A stretch of 32,620 nt of DNA from JAYFNU01 sp034933305 (GCA_034933305.1 JAYFNU010000038.1:1-32620); one strand, 5' to 3'; shown: positions 16,168 through 23,000, numbered from the stretch's first letter. Program-made: numbers and translations. Notes: generated by a model not told the origin, from the letters alone.

Positions 16168-16541
16168 GGCTTCTCATCCTCCTTCAGCCTGGGATAGCCG
16201 TTTTTCCGCGCGGACGCGGCGACCTCGTTCACATGATCGACCAGCGCCTTCAGCCCGCTCCAGCAGCCGCTGTCGGCGTCCGCGTAATAGTAGTTCATGG
16301 TGCCGGCGCGGTGCATGCCGATCAGTCCCGCGTCCTTCAGCACCTGAAGATGATGGGACACGGCCGGTCTTGAAAGGTGCGTGCATTTGGTGATTTCGGG
16401 CACGCGCATGCCGATCGTCTCGTTTTGCAGCAGTGCCGCGAAGATCTGCTGCCGCGTTTCGTCGCCGAGCGCGATGAACACCCTGCGGTAGTTTTGAAAT
16501 TCCGCGGCCAGCAGCTTCCGCTGCCTGACGCACTCGTCCAT
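16164..16541 (-). CDS. ArsR-family transcriptional repressor
   Basis: A 125-residue winged-helix protein. FIALGDETRQQIFAALL is the typical ArsR first helix pair, THLSRPAVSHHLQVLKDAGL the recognition helix region, and GTMNYYYAD the wing. No CxCxC metal motif near the recognition helix is seen, so it probably responds to something other than arsenic or cadmium. It is first in the operon arsR-MBL-nitroreductase, and a palindrome overlapping its own promoter suggests autoregulation. A GGAGG site lies 7-8 nt upstream of the ATG. Confidence 0.9.
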   Translation of the reverse strand: MDECVRQRKLLAAEFQNYRRVFIALGDETRQQIFAALLQNETIGMRVPEITKCTHLSRPAVSHHLQVLKDAGLIGMHRAGTMNYYYADADSGCWSGLKALVDHVNEVAASARKNGYPRLKEDEKP

Positions 16542-16558
16542 AAAGCGGCCTCCGATGA

Positions 16559-16609
16559 ATGGTTTGATCGTTTAAACCATCATAGCACGGATTTGCGCCG
16601 AGAGGTCAA
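16559..16609 (-). promoter_or_regulatory. ArsR promoter and operator
   Basis: On the minus strand TTGACC (16604-16609) and TATGAT (16579-16584) are 19 bp apart. A palindrome, ATGGTTT / AAACCAT with an 8-nt centre (16559-16580), covers the end of the -10 box and the expected transcript start, a standard position for repression by the ArsR protein. Confidence 0.65.
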
Positions 16610-16671
16610 TGGGAAGGAAAATCGAGACGATCATTTAATGCCTTCGCTTTTTTCGGCTTGCCTCGGCGCAG

Positions 16672-16700
16672 AAAAGCCGCCCTTTCGCGGGCGGCTTTTT
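16672..16700. terminator. Terminator hairpin in relic region
   Basis: GCCGCCC and GGGCGGC form a 7-bp stem with A4 before and T5 after. It is a close relative of the terminator at 19463. Confidence 0.7.
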
Positions 16701-16901
16701 CGCGCCTGCCCCCCGAAGGACTGCCGCATTCAGCACGAAGGCGTCCCCGCGCACCGGCGGCGGGACGGCGGATCAAAACGCAGCAGGGGACACAACGGCG
16801 GGTTTCGCGCGCAAGGCACGCCGGCCCCCGCACACAGAGCGGGCCGGGTCTTTCCGGAACGCAAAGTCTCCGCAGCCGGAGCTTCACGAACGGGCGCCGG
16901 A

Positions 16902-16967
16902 TCACAGCGGGAGCGAAAAACGGGTTCCGTTGCCGCGGGACGCGGAGAAAATTTTGAGCCCGCCGCC
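16902..16967 (-). pseudogene. Histidine-kinase C-terminal tail (gene remnant)
   Basis: On the minus strand 21 codons read GGGLKIFS..., then NGTRFSLPL and a TGA stop. This is the way the ATPase domain of sensor histidine kinases normally ends (GG-x-I-S...G-GT-F-LPL). The frame upstream runs into the direct repeat and shows no kinase sequence, so only the last piece survives. The match is short and could be chance, but the pattern is specific. Confidence 0.4.
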
Positions 16968-17011
16968 GGGAAGAGAGCCGAAGCGCGATGGCGCGCGCCG
17001 CTTCCGCGCGC

Positions 17012-17173
17012 GCTGCCGTCCAAAAGGGTCGCAAAGCGCGCAAACGAGGCGGCCTGCGCCGATTTCGCCGCCGGGCAATTTGACCTCAGGACAGGGGTGC
17101 GGCGCGGAGGTGCACATAAAAAAGGCAGCCAAGCTTTCATTTCTGAAACCTTGGCTGCCGCTGGTGGAGGCGA
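17012..17173. repeat. Direct repeat, left copy (candidate attachment site)
   Basis: It matches 21999-22160 over its whole 162 nt with 10 mismatches (about 94% identity by hand alignment). It contains a second copy of the tmRNA terminator (17118-17159) and ends with the 12-nt tmRNA 3' terminus. Confidence 0.85.
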
Positions 17174-17299
17174 AATATCGCTGAATACTGCTTGCAGGCG
17201 TCCCCGCAAATTCTTTGGTTCCCGGATGCAGTGGAGAAATACCGCTGGATACGGCCACAGGTGGGCCCATAAATTTTTTGGCTCCCGGATGCAGTGGAG
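17173..17299. repeat. Two tandem 63-64-bp repeats beside the left direct repeat
   Basis: Units 17173-17236 and 17237-17299 share AAATAYCGCTG, CAAATT/TAAATT, TTTGG and CCCGGATGCAGTGGAG in register. A third, weaker unit may start at 17300 (CTGCTGAT, GCCAC). They explain the repeated LHCIREPKN phrase seen in minus-strand translation; this is not a protein repeat. Confidence 0.7.
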
Positions 17300-17571
17300 A
17301 CCCCCTGCTGATTTGCGCCACGCTTGTCCCCAAAGCAGCCGAAATCGACGTGCTTTCGGAACTGAATTTGGATGCTCCGGCCGCGTCTGTAATGTTCCGC
17401 GCCGTCTATCGCAATGAGTCACATGACAAGTTGCCGAGAACTCAGTGGCAGGAAGAACGCAGCGACCTTGCCTGGCTCCCGCCCTGCCGCCCGGTGAAGC
17501 CCATCCCTTTCCGCGACGTCTGGCTCGTGGGCAAGAAAGAGCTTAAGTGGCTGTTCGACAGAGAAAAGTAA
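17215..17571 (+). pseudogene. Unrecognised gene fragment, C-terminal part
   Basis: An open frame of 118 codons whose first third is read from the tandem repeats and therefore is probably not original. The last 75 codons, ending in WLVGKKELKWLFDREK, look like the natural, charged C-terminus of a lost gene, but I do not recognise the family. No ribosome binding site or promoter is visible. It is listed as a likely fragment at the left end of the element. Confidence 0.3.
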
Positions 17572-17592
17572 CGGGAAGATCATACATGAAGC

Positions 17593-17630
17593 ACAAGCCT
17601 TGTCTTGGGCAATACCGGGGCAAGGCTTGT
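17593..17630. repeat. Inverted repeat after the gene fragment
   Basis: ACAAGCCTTG and CAAGGCTTGT are perfect 10-bp arms around 18 nt. No T-run follows on either strand, so it is not a standard terminator, though it lies between two convergent frames. Confidence 0.5.
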
Positions 17631-17662
17631 GGGGGAGTGAAGATGGAAGGCATCAGTAAAGT

Positions 17663-18430
17663 CTATCGTTTAAGAAGGTGACAATTATAATTCTCTAAAG
17701 CCGATTTGATCAATTCCAACTTTTTTTCAATTGTTTCGACTATTTCAAAATAGCCAGCATGAAAGTATTTTTCTATTAGCCCACAACCAATTACGGAAAG
17801 ATCAATTTCACTATCGTCTATTTTTTGATAAAGGCTATAATGTGCCATGCAGTTTCTAAACGTTCTATCGTAATACCTGTCAAACACCTGGCAACATTCT
17901 ATTTTCAAATTTTGAAGTTCGCTTTTCAAACTGTAAAATGTAATGTAAATTAAGCGCAGGTATAACATGGAATTCTGCGGGCAACTATTCTTGAACCAGT
18001 ACAATAAAAAGTTGATTCTGCAAATTAAACTAAAAATCAGTAAATTATCTATATTTTTAAATTTTCTTTTGAAATTATAGTCCCTGTATGTATGCAACGT
18101 TGGGTTATATAAATTTTTCGGTATATTAAAAGGAGCTCCAGTAAACGCTGTAATTATTTCTTGGAGCATAGAACCTATTTCAGCTGAAAAAGACATTATT
18201 TCGTTTCCGGATTCATACAACGCTTTATCCGGCTTTGAAAAGAGGAGAAAATCATATGCATATTGAATGGTATTCCCTATATAAAACCCATTCACAATAA
18301 TCTCATATGCGAGATAGTCATTAAGCTCGTCTTTGATCTCACTTTCGCTTTTTTCTTCAAGAACGAATTGAATTGTTTTATCAAGCCACTCTTTTTTAAG
18401 TCCGCGTGATAGCCCCACCATCTTAGCCAT
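17663..18430 (-). CDS. Unrecognised protein with a HEPN-type RNxxxH motif
   Basis: A 255-residue, mostly helical protein encoded by strikingly AT-rich DNA compared with its surroundings. The ATG at 18430 has AGGAG 8 nt upstream and overlaps the end of the pglZ remnant by 8 nt. Near the C-terminus, residues 192-197 read RNCMAH inside DRTFRNCMAHYSLY, which fits the RNxxxH motif of HEPN ribonucleases. The frame is intact although its partner pglZ is broken. HEPN proteins often act as RNA-cutting toxins in phage defence, and a pglZ neighbour supports a defence origin. The family is not identified; the motif is short, so HEPN is only a proposal. Confidence 0.6.
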   Translation of the reverse strand: MAKMVGLSRGLKKEWLDKTIQFVLEEKSESEIKDELNDYLAYEIIVNGFYIGNTIQYAYDFLLFSKPDKALYESGNEIMSFSAEIGSMLQEIITAFTGAPFNIPKNLYNPTLHTYRDYNFKRKFKNIDNLLIFSLICRINFLLYWFKNSCPQNSMLYLRLIYITFYSLKSELQNLKIECCQVFDRYYDRTFRNCMAHYSLYQKIDDSEIDLSVIGCGLIEKYFHAGYFEIVETIEKKLELIKSALENYNCHLLKR

Positions 18431-19202
18431 TGCTTTTTCTCCTAATCCTGACGAATGGGACGACTACTTCTTCGAGTGTTATTCCACCATGCGTCATAAC
18501 TGTTTCGTTTTTGTTGTCGAAAGAGGTATTGCCTTTGCATATCAGATATTGATATGACTTGTCCATGTAGTAGCCGGGATAAACCAGCATCCTATCTGCC
18601 AAATCATCCGCGATATCAGCGAAATCCTTTAAGACAAGCATCCGCTTCGACTTGGTTTCTGTTTCCACACCCGTTCGCTTTAAGCTCCCACCGCCAATGC
18701 AGCATGTGTTTCCGTGATCCGCCGTGAGGAAAACAGAGAAGCCTTTATCAAGCAAGATTGTCATCAAGGTTTGGAAGCTCCCGCTTTTTGACAGCAGAGA
18801 CACATCATTATAGGATCGGAGAGCGTAATATAAAGCGTGTTCGCCCACTCGTCGATGAGCGCGTCTATACGATCTTCAATCGCGTCCAATCTGCCCTTGA
18901 CCGGCACCTCATTTTCTCCCATGAGGAAATTGCATTTGGTGCAGAAGTGGGTAGTCTTGAGCATGTCCGGAGTCAGCTCATAGAAAGATTTGCTGAAGTG
19001 CTGACAAAACATGTTCACCACGCGTAGCAGTCGGATATTGAATTAGCGCAGATGCCAACTTCTCATTAAGGCTGAGGTCGACGTATCCTGCTTCCTCAAG
19101 CTTTCTCTTAATTCTCGGTGTTATAGAGCACAGGATAATAGGAATTTCGCTTTTTTGTTCCAGTATCTTCTGCGAAAAATCTGATACTGTAATCTGTTTC
19201 AT
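18423..19202 (-). pseudogene. pglZ: Broken pglZ (alkaline-phosphatase-fold protein of BREX-type defence)
   Basis: Three pieces in different frames make up this remnant. 19202 to 18978 encodes an intact start with a good AAAGG site (MKQITVSDF..., SITPRIKRKLEEAGY). About 19010 to 18840 encodes a middle piece (HFCTKCNF, RIDALIDEWA). 18848 to 18423 encodes the C-terminus (FLTADHGNTCCIGGG, MTHGGITLEEVVVPF). ADHGN and the THGGISLEE-like phrase are hallmarks of PglZ, a metal-dependent phosphatase-fold protein of BREX and related phage-defence loci. A frameshift near 18840 separates the last two pieces. The join near 18980-19010 hides a deletion of several hundred codons, since full PglZ is typically 650-900 residues. 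The defence type cannot be told. Confidence 0.7.
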
Positions 19203-19210
19203 ATAATTAT

Positions 19211-19447
19211 CCTTTCAAGCAAAGCAAATACACGGGGCTGCTGCTCTCCGGCAGGCTGAACCGTTGTCTTGCCGAGTTGGACGCATCCGCCGAGGCGGAA
19301 TTTGAGCGCATCGTGAAGCTCATGGCAAAACAGCAGGGCGTGACCGAAAAGCTCAAGGCCACCGACCAGATGAAATGGGTCGGGCTCATGAACAACATCC
19401 GCCACTGCGCCGACGAGCAGGTGCTGCAGGATTTCATCTACAAGTAA
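19211..19447 (+). pseudogene. tnpV: tnpV C-terminal fragment
   Basis: An open frame of 79 codons without a start: LLLSGRLNRCLAEL, then MAKQQGVTEKLKATDQMKW, then MNNIRHCADE and a TAA stop. This matches the C-terminal two-thirds of TnpV, a small protein of Tn4451-type clostridial mobile elements. The N-terminal part is missing; the sequence is cut exactly where the pglZ start and its ribosome site begin on the other strand. A terminator follows, as expected for the intact gene. Confidence 0.65.
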
Positions 19448-19462
19448 AGCTTACATAGGCGC

Positions 19463-19494
19463 AAAAAAGCCGTCCTTTCGAGGGCGGCTTTTTT
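19463..19494. terminator. Terminator after tnpV fragment
   Basis: GCCGTCC / GGGCGGC stem (one T-G pair) with A6 before and T6 after. Confidence 0.85.
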
Positions 19495-19599
19495 GTGCCT
19501 GAAAACGCCGCAGGACTGCCGCAAATTCACCGGGAAGGAGGACTTTCATATCGGCGGCAGCAGGACGACAAAACAAAAAAGCAAAGGAGAAAAAGAATT

Positions 19600-20118
19600 A
19601 TGGCAAAGGAAAGCATCACATGCGAAATCAAACGGCACATCGGCATTCTTTCATACTCCACGAGCGGCTGGAGAAAGGAATTCAACGAGGTTTCATGGAA
19701 CGGCGGCGCGCAGAAATACGACATCCGAGACTGGTCGGCTGACCACAGGTACAACAAACGGGCCAGCACCATGACCCGCGAGGAGGCCGGGGCGCTGTAC
19801 GTGCTGCTCGGGAAGGAGCTGAAGCGCGATGGAGAATATCTGCTGGAGACCATCCGCAGCGAGGACTGCACGCCGTCGCTCTCGCAGGCACAGCGGCTCA
19901 AGAAGATTTCGCAGGACGGGCTGTTCACGAAGGACACCGCCTCCGACATTCTCGCCGAGGAAAAGCCGAATCAGAAGGAGCAGCTCCGTTTTCCCGTGGA
20001 GCGTCTGCGCCGGTATTTTCCCCGCGACTACACGCCGAAGCAGATGGAGGACACAGTGGAGCGGCTGCTGGCCGACTGGCAGAAAAATCGCACCCAGCGG
20101 GAGCACGACGGGCGCTGA
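19600..20118 (+). CDS. YdbC/PC4-like single-strand-binding family protein of a mobile element
   Basis: A 172-residue protein; the ATG at 19600 follows AAAGGAG with 10-nt spacing. The first 70 residues (EIKRHIGILS, GWRKEFNEVSWNGG, YDIRDWS) have the short strand-rich form of the bacterial YdbC/PC4 family, which binds single-stranded DNA. The rest is helical and charged (SQAQRLKKISQDGLFT, then RYFPRDYTPKQMEDTVERLL), like the tail found with such proteins in clostridial integrative elements. It precedes the small ORF and the recombinase in the same direction and probably belongs to the same transcript. A helper role in element DNA handling is inference. Confidence 0.7.
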   Translation: MAKESITCEIKRHIGILSYSTSGWRKEFNEVSWNGGAQKYDIRDWSADHRYNKRASTMTREEAGALYVLLGKELKRDGEYLLETIRSEDCTPSLSQAQRLKKISQDGLFTKDTASDILAEEKPNQKEQLRFPVERLRRYFPRDYTPKQMEDTVERLLADWQKNRTQREHDGR

Positions 20119-20210
20119 CCAAGGATTTGACCCGGAAATGTACGAAGCCCTGACCCCGCACCTTTGCGGAGCCAAGGCTTCATCCGTAAAATGAGAAAGG
20201 AAGGATGCCG

Positions 20211-20384
20211 ATGCAGATCATCACCATTGCCAAAAATGAGCTGAAACAGGCGTATCTCGGCAGTCCGTATGACTGCCGGATGCGCGAGGAAGCGCAGGAA
20301 ATCGACGCCGCAAATTACGACCTGCTGCTCCTGCGCATCATGCTGAAAAACAGTCCGCTGACCGGTCTCGGCTCGGCGGCGTAA
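20211..20384 (+). CDS. Small conserved-type ORF before the recombinase
   Basis: A 57-residue ORF. The ATG at 20211 lies 6 nt after AGAAAGGAAGG; an ATG at 20205 touches that site and is less likely. It reads MQIITIAKNELKQAYL, then DCRMREEAQEIDAANYDLLLLRIMLK. It has no recognised domain but uses the same codon style and orientation as the flanking genes, and its stop is 16 nt before the recombinase start. It is probably a co-translated element protein of unknown role. Confidence 0.6.
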   Translation: MQIITIAKNELKQAYLGSPYDCRMREEAQEIDAANYDLLLLRIMLKNSPLTGLGSAA

Positions 20385-20400
20385 CGAAGGGAGAAAAAAT

Positions 20401-22269
20401 ATGAATATCGTAGAAAAACTGAAATGCCGGGGCATCGTGCCCCGGGCGGCGCTGTACGCCCGGTTTTCATCTGACAACCAGCGGGAGGAATCCATCGAGG
20501 CGCAGCTGCGCGCCATGCACGACTTCTGCGAAAAGAGCGGCATCACGGTGGTGCGCGAGTTCTGTGACCACGCCAAAAGCGCCACCACCGACGACCGGCC
20601 GGAATTCCAGAACATGATCGACTCGGCCAAGGGCGGCGACTTTGACCTTGCCATCGTCCACAAGCTCGACCGCTTTTCCCGCAACCGCTACGACAGCGCC
20701 TATTACAAGCGGGAACTGAAAAAGTGCGGCGTCACGCTGATGAGCGTGCTGGAAAATCTGGACGACAGCCCGGAGAGCATCATTCTCGAGTCGGTGCTGG
20801 AGGGCATGAGCGAATACTACTCGAAAAACCTCGCCCGCGAGGTGATGAAGGGTATGCGCGAATCGGCCATGGAGTGCCGCTACGTGGGCGGCTTCATCCC
20901 CTACGGCTTTCAGGTGAACAAGGAGACCCACAAGTATTATCTCAACGAATACGAGGCCGAGGCGGTGCGCATGGCGTTCCGGGACGTATCGGACGGCGTG
21001 GGCTACAACGAGGTGCTGACGCACTTAAATGGCATGGGCTACCGCACGCGGCTCGGAAACCTGTTCACGAAAAGCACGCTCTACGAGATGCTGCGCAACG
21101 AAAAATACAACGGCATCTACGTTTTCAACCGGGCGTCGTCCAAGAACGAATCCGGCCGCCGCAACAACCACCTGAGCAAGCCCGTGGAGGACATGATCCG
21201 CATTCCCGGCGGCATGCCAAGGGTGGTGGACGAGGAGACCTTCGCCCGGGTGCAGAACATCATGGGCGGCCGCAAGCATGTCAGTCTGAACGGCGGCTCG
21301 CTGGAAAACTATCTGCTCACCGGCAAGCTGTTCTGCGGGCTGTGCGGCCACCGTTATGTGGGCAACCGGCAGTATTCCGGCCGGGGCAAAAGCAAGCTCG
21401 TGACCTACCGCTGTGGACACCGGCACGACACCGGCGCAACTCACTGCGAAAACAAGGACGTGAACTGTGCCTATCTGGAGGATTTCATTCTCAAGCGCAT
21501 CGGGGAGATCGTCTTTGACGAGGCGCGCATCCCGGCGCTCATACAAACCTACTACGATTCCTGCAGCGACCTCATCGGCGAGGCGGCAGAGCATCTGCGC
21601 AGCCTTCGGCAAAACCTGAAGGTAACCGAGGAGCGTATCGCCAACATTGTGAACGTCATCGCCTCCACCGGCAGCGCCTCGCTGGCGCAGAGCCTTGACG
21701 AGCTGGAGCAGAGCCGCGAGGTGCTGCGTATCCAGATCAAGGACGAGGAGGCGGGACTGGTGGCGCGCAAAATCGATGAGGAGGAGATCGTCGCCGCTTA
21801 CCGCCGGGCAAAGGAGCTTTACGAGAGCCGCGAGCTGCCCGAGCTGCGGCAGATCATCAACCTGTATCTCGACCGCGTCCTTATTTATCCTGGATATGTG
21901 GAGATTCACCTGAACAACATCCCCGGCAGTCACATCCCGCCTGACGCCGGAGATACGCCCGCCATCGGCGGGGTACATAGCTATTGTTTCCCGACGTCGC
22001 TGCCGTCCAAAAGGGCCGCAAAGCACGCAAACGAGACGGTCTGCGCCGATTTTTCCGCCGGGCAATTTGACCTCGGGACAGGGGTGCGGCGCGGAGGTGA
22101 ACATAAAAAAGGCAGCCAAGATTCCATTTCTGAAACCTTGGCTGCCGCTGGTGGAGGCGAGGGGAGTCGGACCCCTGTCCGAAAACCTATCCACGCGGGC
22201 ATCTCCGGGTGCAGCCGAATGTTTGCATTCCCTTGCGCAGCGCCGATCGGCGGGCTATGCGCTTGGTAG
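20401..22269 (+). CDS. Large serine recombinase / integrase
   Basis: A 622-codon frame with GGGAG 7 nt before the ATG. The resolvase catalytic domain holds ALYARFSSDNQREESIEAQL (the nucleophile is Ser23 in YARFS) and HKLDRFSRNRYD (the conserved R-x-R region). A recombinase domain follows (IPYGFQVN, LNGMGYRTRLGN), then a zinc ribbon (CGLCGHRY, then CGH..C) and a long coiled coil (about 390-470). The natural end is probably near residue 530 (IYPGYVEIHLNN). The final roughly 90 codons read through the direct repeat and then antisense into the tmRNA gene, giving the GSRTPV tail. It should excise and integrate the element by double-strand exchange. Confidence 0.92.
   Translation: MNIVEKLKCRGIVPRAALYARFSSDNQREESIEAQLRAMHDFCEKSGITVVREFCDHAKSATTDDRPEFQNMIDSAKGGDFDLAIVHKLDRFSRNRYDSAYYKRELKKCGVTLMSVLENLDDSPESIILESVLEGMSEYYSKNLAREVMKGMRESAMECRYVGGFIPYGFQVNKETHKYYLNEYEAEAVRMAFRDVSDGVGYNEVLTHLNGMGYRTRLGNLFTKSTLYEMLRNEKYNGIYVFNRASSKNESGRRNNHLSKPVEDMIRIPGGMPRVVDEETFARVQNIMGGRKHVSLNGGSLENYLLTGKLFCGLCGHRYVGNRQYSGRGKSKLVTYRCGHRHDTGATHCENKDVNCAYLEDFILKRIGEIVFDEARIPALIQTYYDSCSDLIGEAAEHLRSLRQNLKVTEERIANIVNVIASTGSASLAQSLDELEQSREVLRIQIKDEEAGLVARKIDEEEIVAAYRRAKELYESRELPELRQIINLYLDRVLIYPGYVEIHLNNIPGSHIPPDAGDTPAIGGVHSYCFPTSLPSKRAAKHANETVCADFSAGQFDLGTGVRRGGEHKKGSQDSISETLAAAGGGEGSRTPVRKPIHAGISGCSRMFAFPCAAPIGGLCAW
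21999..22160. repeat. Direct repeat, right copy (candidate attachment site)
   Basis: The partner of 17012-17173, same length, 10 mismatches. Its right end is the last 12 nt of the tmRNA gene, and it carries the tmRNA terminator. Confidence 0.85.
22105..22146 (-). terminator. tmRNA terminator
   Basis: On the minus strand GGCAGCCAAG and CTTGGCTGCC form a 10-bp stem followed by T6, immediately after the CCA end of the tmRNA. Confidence 0.85.
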
Positions 22270-22493
22270 CTTCATAGTTACATGGCAGGGCTCAAAGCTT
22301 TGCCCCGCGCACGTTCACCGCGTAATTTTACGCCGGCGCCGCATACGCGGTCTTTGCGGAACCGACGAGCGGCACTAGGCCGCCAGAGCTAATTCGTTGT
22401 TGTTAGCTATTTTTAATTGGAGAGTTATAAGCGGTTCTCCGCCGCTACCCGCTTCCCGCGCTTCAAAATCTCCGTCGAAACCTTTACGCCCCC
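22149..22493 (-). ncRNA. ssrA: tmRNA (transfer-messenger RNA)
   Basis: Length 345 nt. The 5' end GGGGGCG pairs with CGCCTCC before the encoded ACCA (22149-22152), forming the tRNA-like acceptor. The 5' part continues GTAAAGGTTTCGACGG, the standard tmRNA opening. The tag frame starts with the resume codon GCT at 22407 and encodes ANNNELALAA followed by TAG at 22375. tmRNA rescues stalled ribosomes and marks the incomplete protein for proteases, together with SmpB, whose gene lies just upstream. The T-arm loop reads TCCGACT where TTCGACT is expected. Its 3' end serves as the integration site of the element at 17012-22160. Confidence 0.95.
22375..22407 (-). other. tmRNA-encoded proteolysis tag
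   Basis: Ten codons, A-N-N-N-E-L-A-L-A-A, plus TAG. The LALAA ending is the ClpXP-type degradation signal common in Firmicutes. Confidence 0.9.
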
Positions 22494-22504
22494 ACGGTGA
22501 CATC

Positions 22505-22533
22505 ACTATAACAAAAACCTGTGAACAATTCAA
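22505..22533 (-). promoter_or_regulatory. tmRNA promoter
   Basis: TTGAAT (22528-22533) and TATAGT (22505-22510) are 17 bp apart on the minus strand. The -35 box overlaps the smpB stop codon. Confidence 0.75.
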
Positions 22534-23000
22534 CCCTTTCGCACGGCGCCCGCGCGCTCCATCTCGCGTTTCGCGGTGCGCTCGGCGTCGGCGGCGCGCT
22601 TGTCGTAGAGCTTTTTGCCCTTGCACAGGCCGACCTGCATCTTGACGCGGGAGCCCTTGAAATACAGCGAAAGGGGGATGAGCGTCAGCCCCTCCTGCTT
22701 GACGCGGCCGTACAGCCGCAGGATCTCCCGCTTGTGCATGAGCAGCCTGCGCACGCGCAGCGGATCGCGGTTGAAGATGTTGCCCTTTTCATAGGGGCTC
22801 ACATGCATGCCGTTGACGAACAGCTCGCCGCCGTTGACGGAGCACCAGCTGTCCTTGAGGTTGACCGCGCCGCCGCGGATGGATTTGACCTCGGTGCCGA
22901 ACAGCTCGACGCCCGCCTCGAAGGACTCGAGCACGAAGTACTCGTGGCGCGCCTGCCGGTTTTCGGCGATCGTCTTGAAGGATTCCTTTTTGTCCGCCAT
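22530..23000 (-). CDS. smpB: SsrA-binding protein SmpB
   Basis: A 156-residue protein with GGGAGG 7 nt before its ATG. ENRQARHEYFVLESFEAG, LFGTEVKSIRGG and VNLKDSWC are the family's opening, LLMHKREI the middle, and the basic tail (KKLYDKR, then TAKREMER) inserts into the mRNA channel of the stalled ribosome. It binds tmRNA and brings it to the ribosome. The stop is only 36 nt upstream of the mature tmRNA 5' end, so the two partners are adjacent and in the same direction. It follows recR at a distance of 16 nt and may share its transcript. Confidence 0.97.
   Translation of the reverse strand: MADKKESFKTIAENRQARHEYFVLESFEAGVELFGTEVKSIRGGAVNLKDSWCSVNGGELFVNGMHVSPYEKGNIFNRDPLRVRRLLMHKREILRLYGRVKQEGLTLIPLSLYFKGSRVKMQVGLCKGKKLYDKRAADAERTAKREMERAGAVRKG

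Larger units (their letters stand above)
16610..17011. other. Non-coding relic region left of the integrative element
   Basis: No intact gene is seen. The part from about 16665 to 16745 resembles the DNA after the tnpV fragment at 19450-19530: both have a GCCGYCC hairpin with the same TTTCG loop, then GGACTGCCGCA. Further right lies a short tail of a histidine-kinase gene on the minus strand. The region reads as remains of an older copy of the same kind of element. Confidence 0.45.
17012..22160 (+). mobile_element. Integrative element at the tmRNA 3' end, partly decayed
   Basis: The boundaries are two 162-bp direct repeats (17012-17173 and 21999-22160), each ending in the last 12 nt of the tmRNA gene. 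Between them are a large serine recombinase next to the tmRNA end, a YdbC-like gene and a small ORF often seen with such recombinases, a truncated tnpV, and AT-rich cargo (pglZ remnant and a HEPN-motif gene). No relaxase, replication or conjugation gene is present, so at best it is an integrated, non-autonomous island. The recombinase looks intact, but tnpV and pglZ are broken, so decay or internal deletion has occurred. Confidence 0.7.

Noticed and set aside
17173..17299. CRISPR-like array
   Set aside because: Only two or three units of 63-64 bp, adjacent without unique spacers, and no cas genes.
17593..17630. Rho-independent terminator
   Set aside because: The inverted repeat has an 18-nt loop and no T-run on either strand.
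22149..22230. Ordinary tRNA gene on the minus strand
   Set aside because: The T-arm and CCA belong to tmRNA; the matching 5' half lies about 340 nt away with the coding tag in between.
22180..22269. GSRTPV tail as a functional recombinase domain
   Set aside because: It is simply the reverse reading of the conserved tmRNA 3' end.
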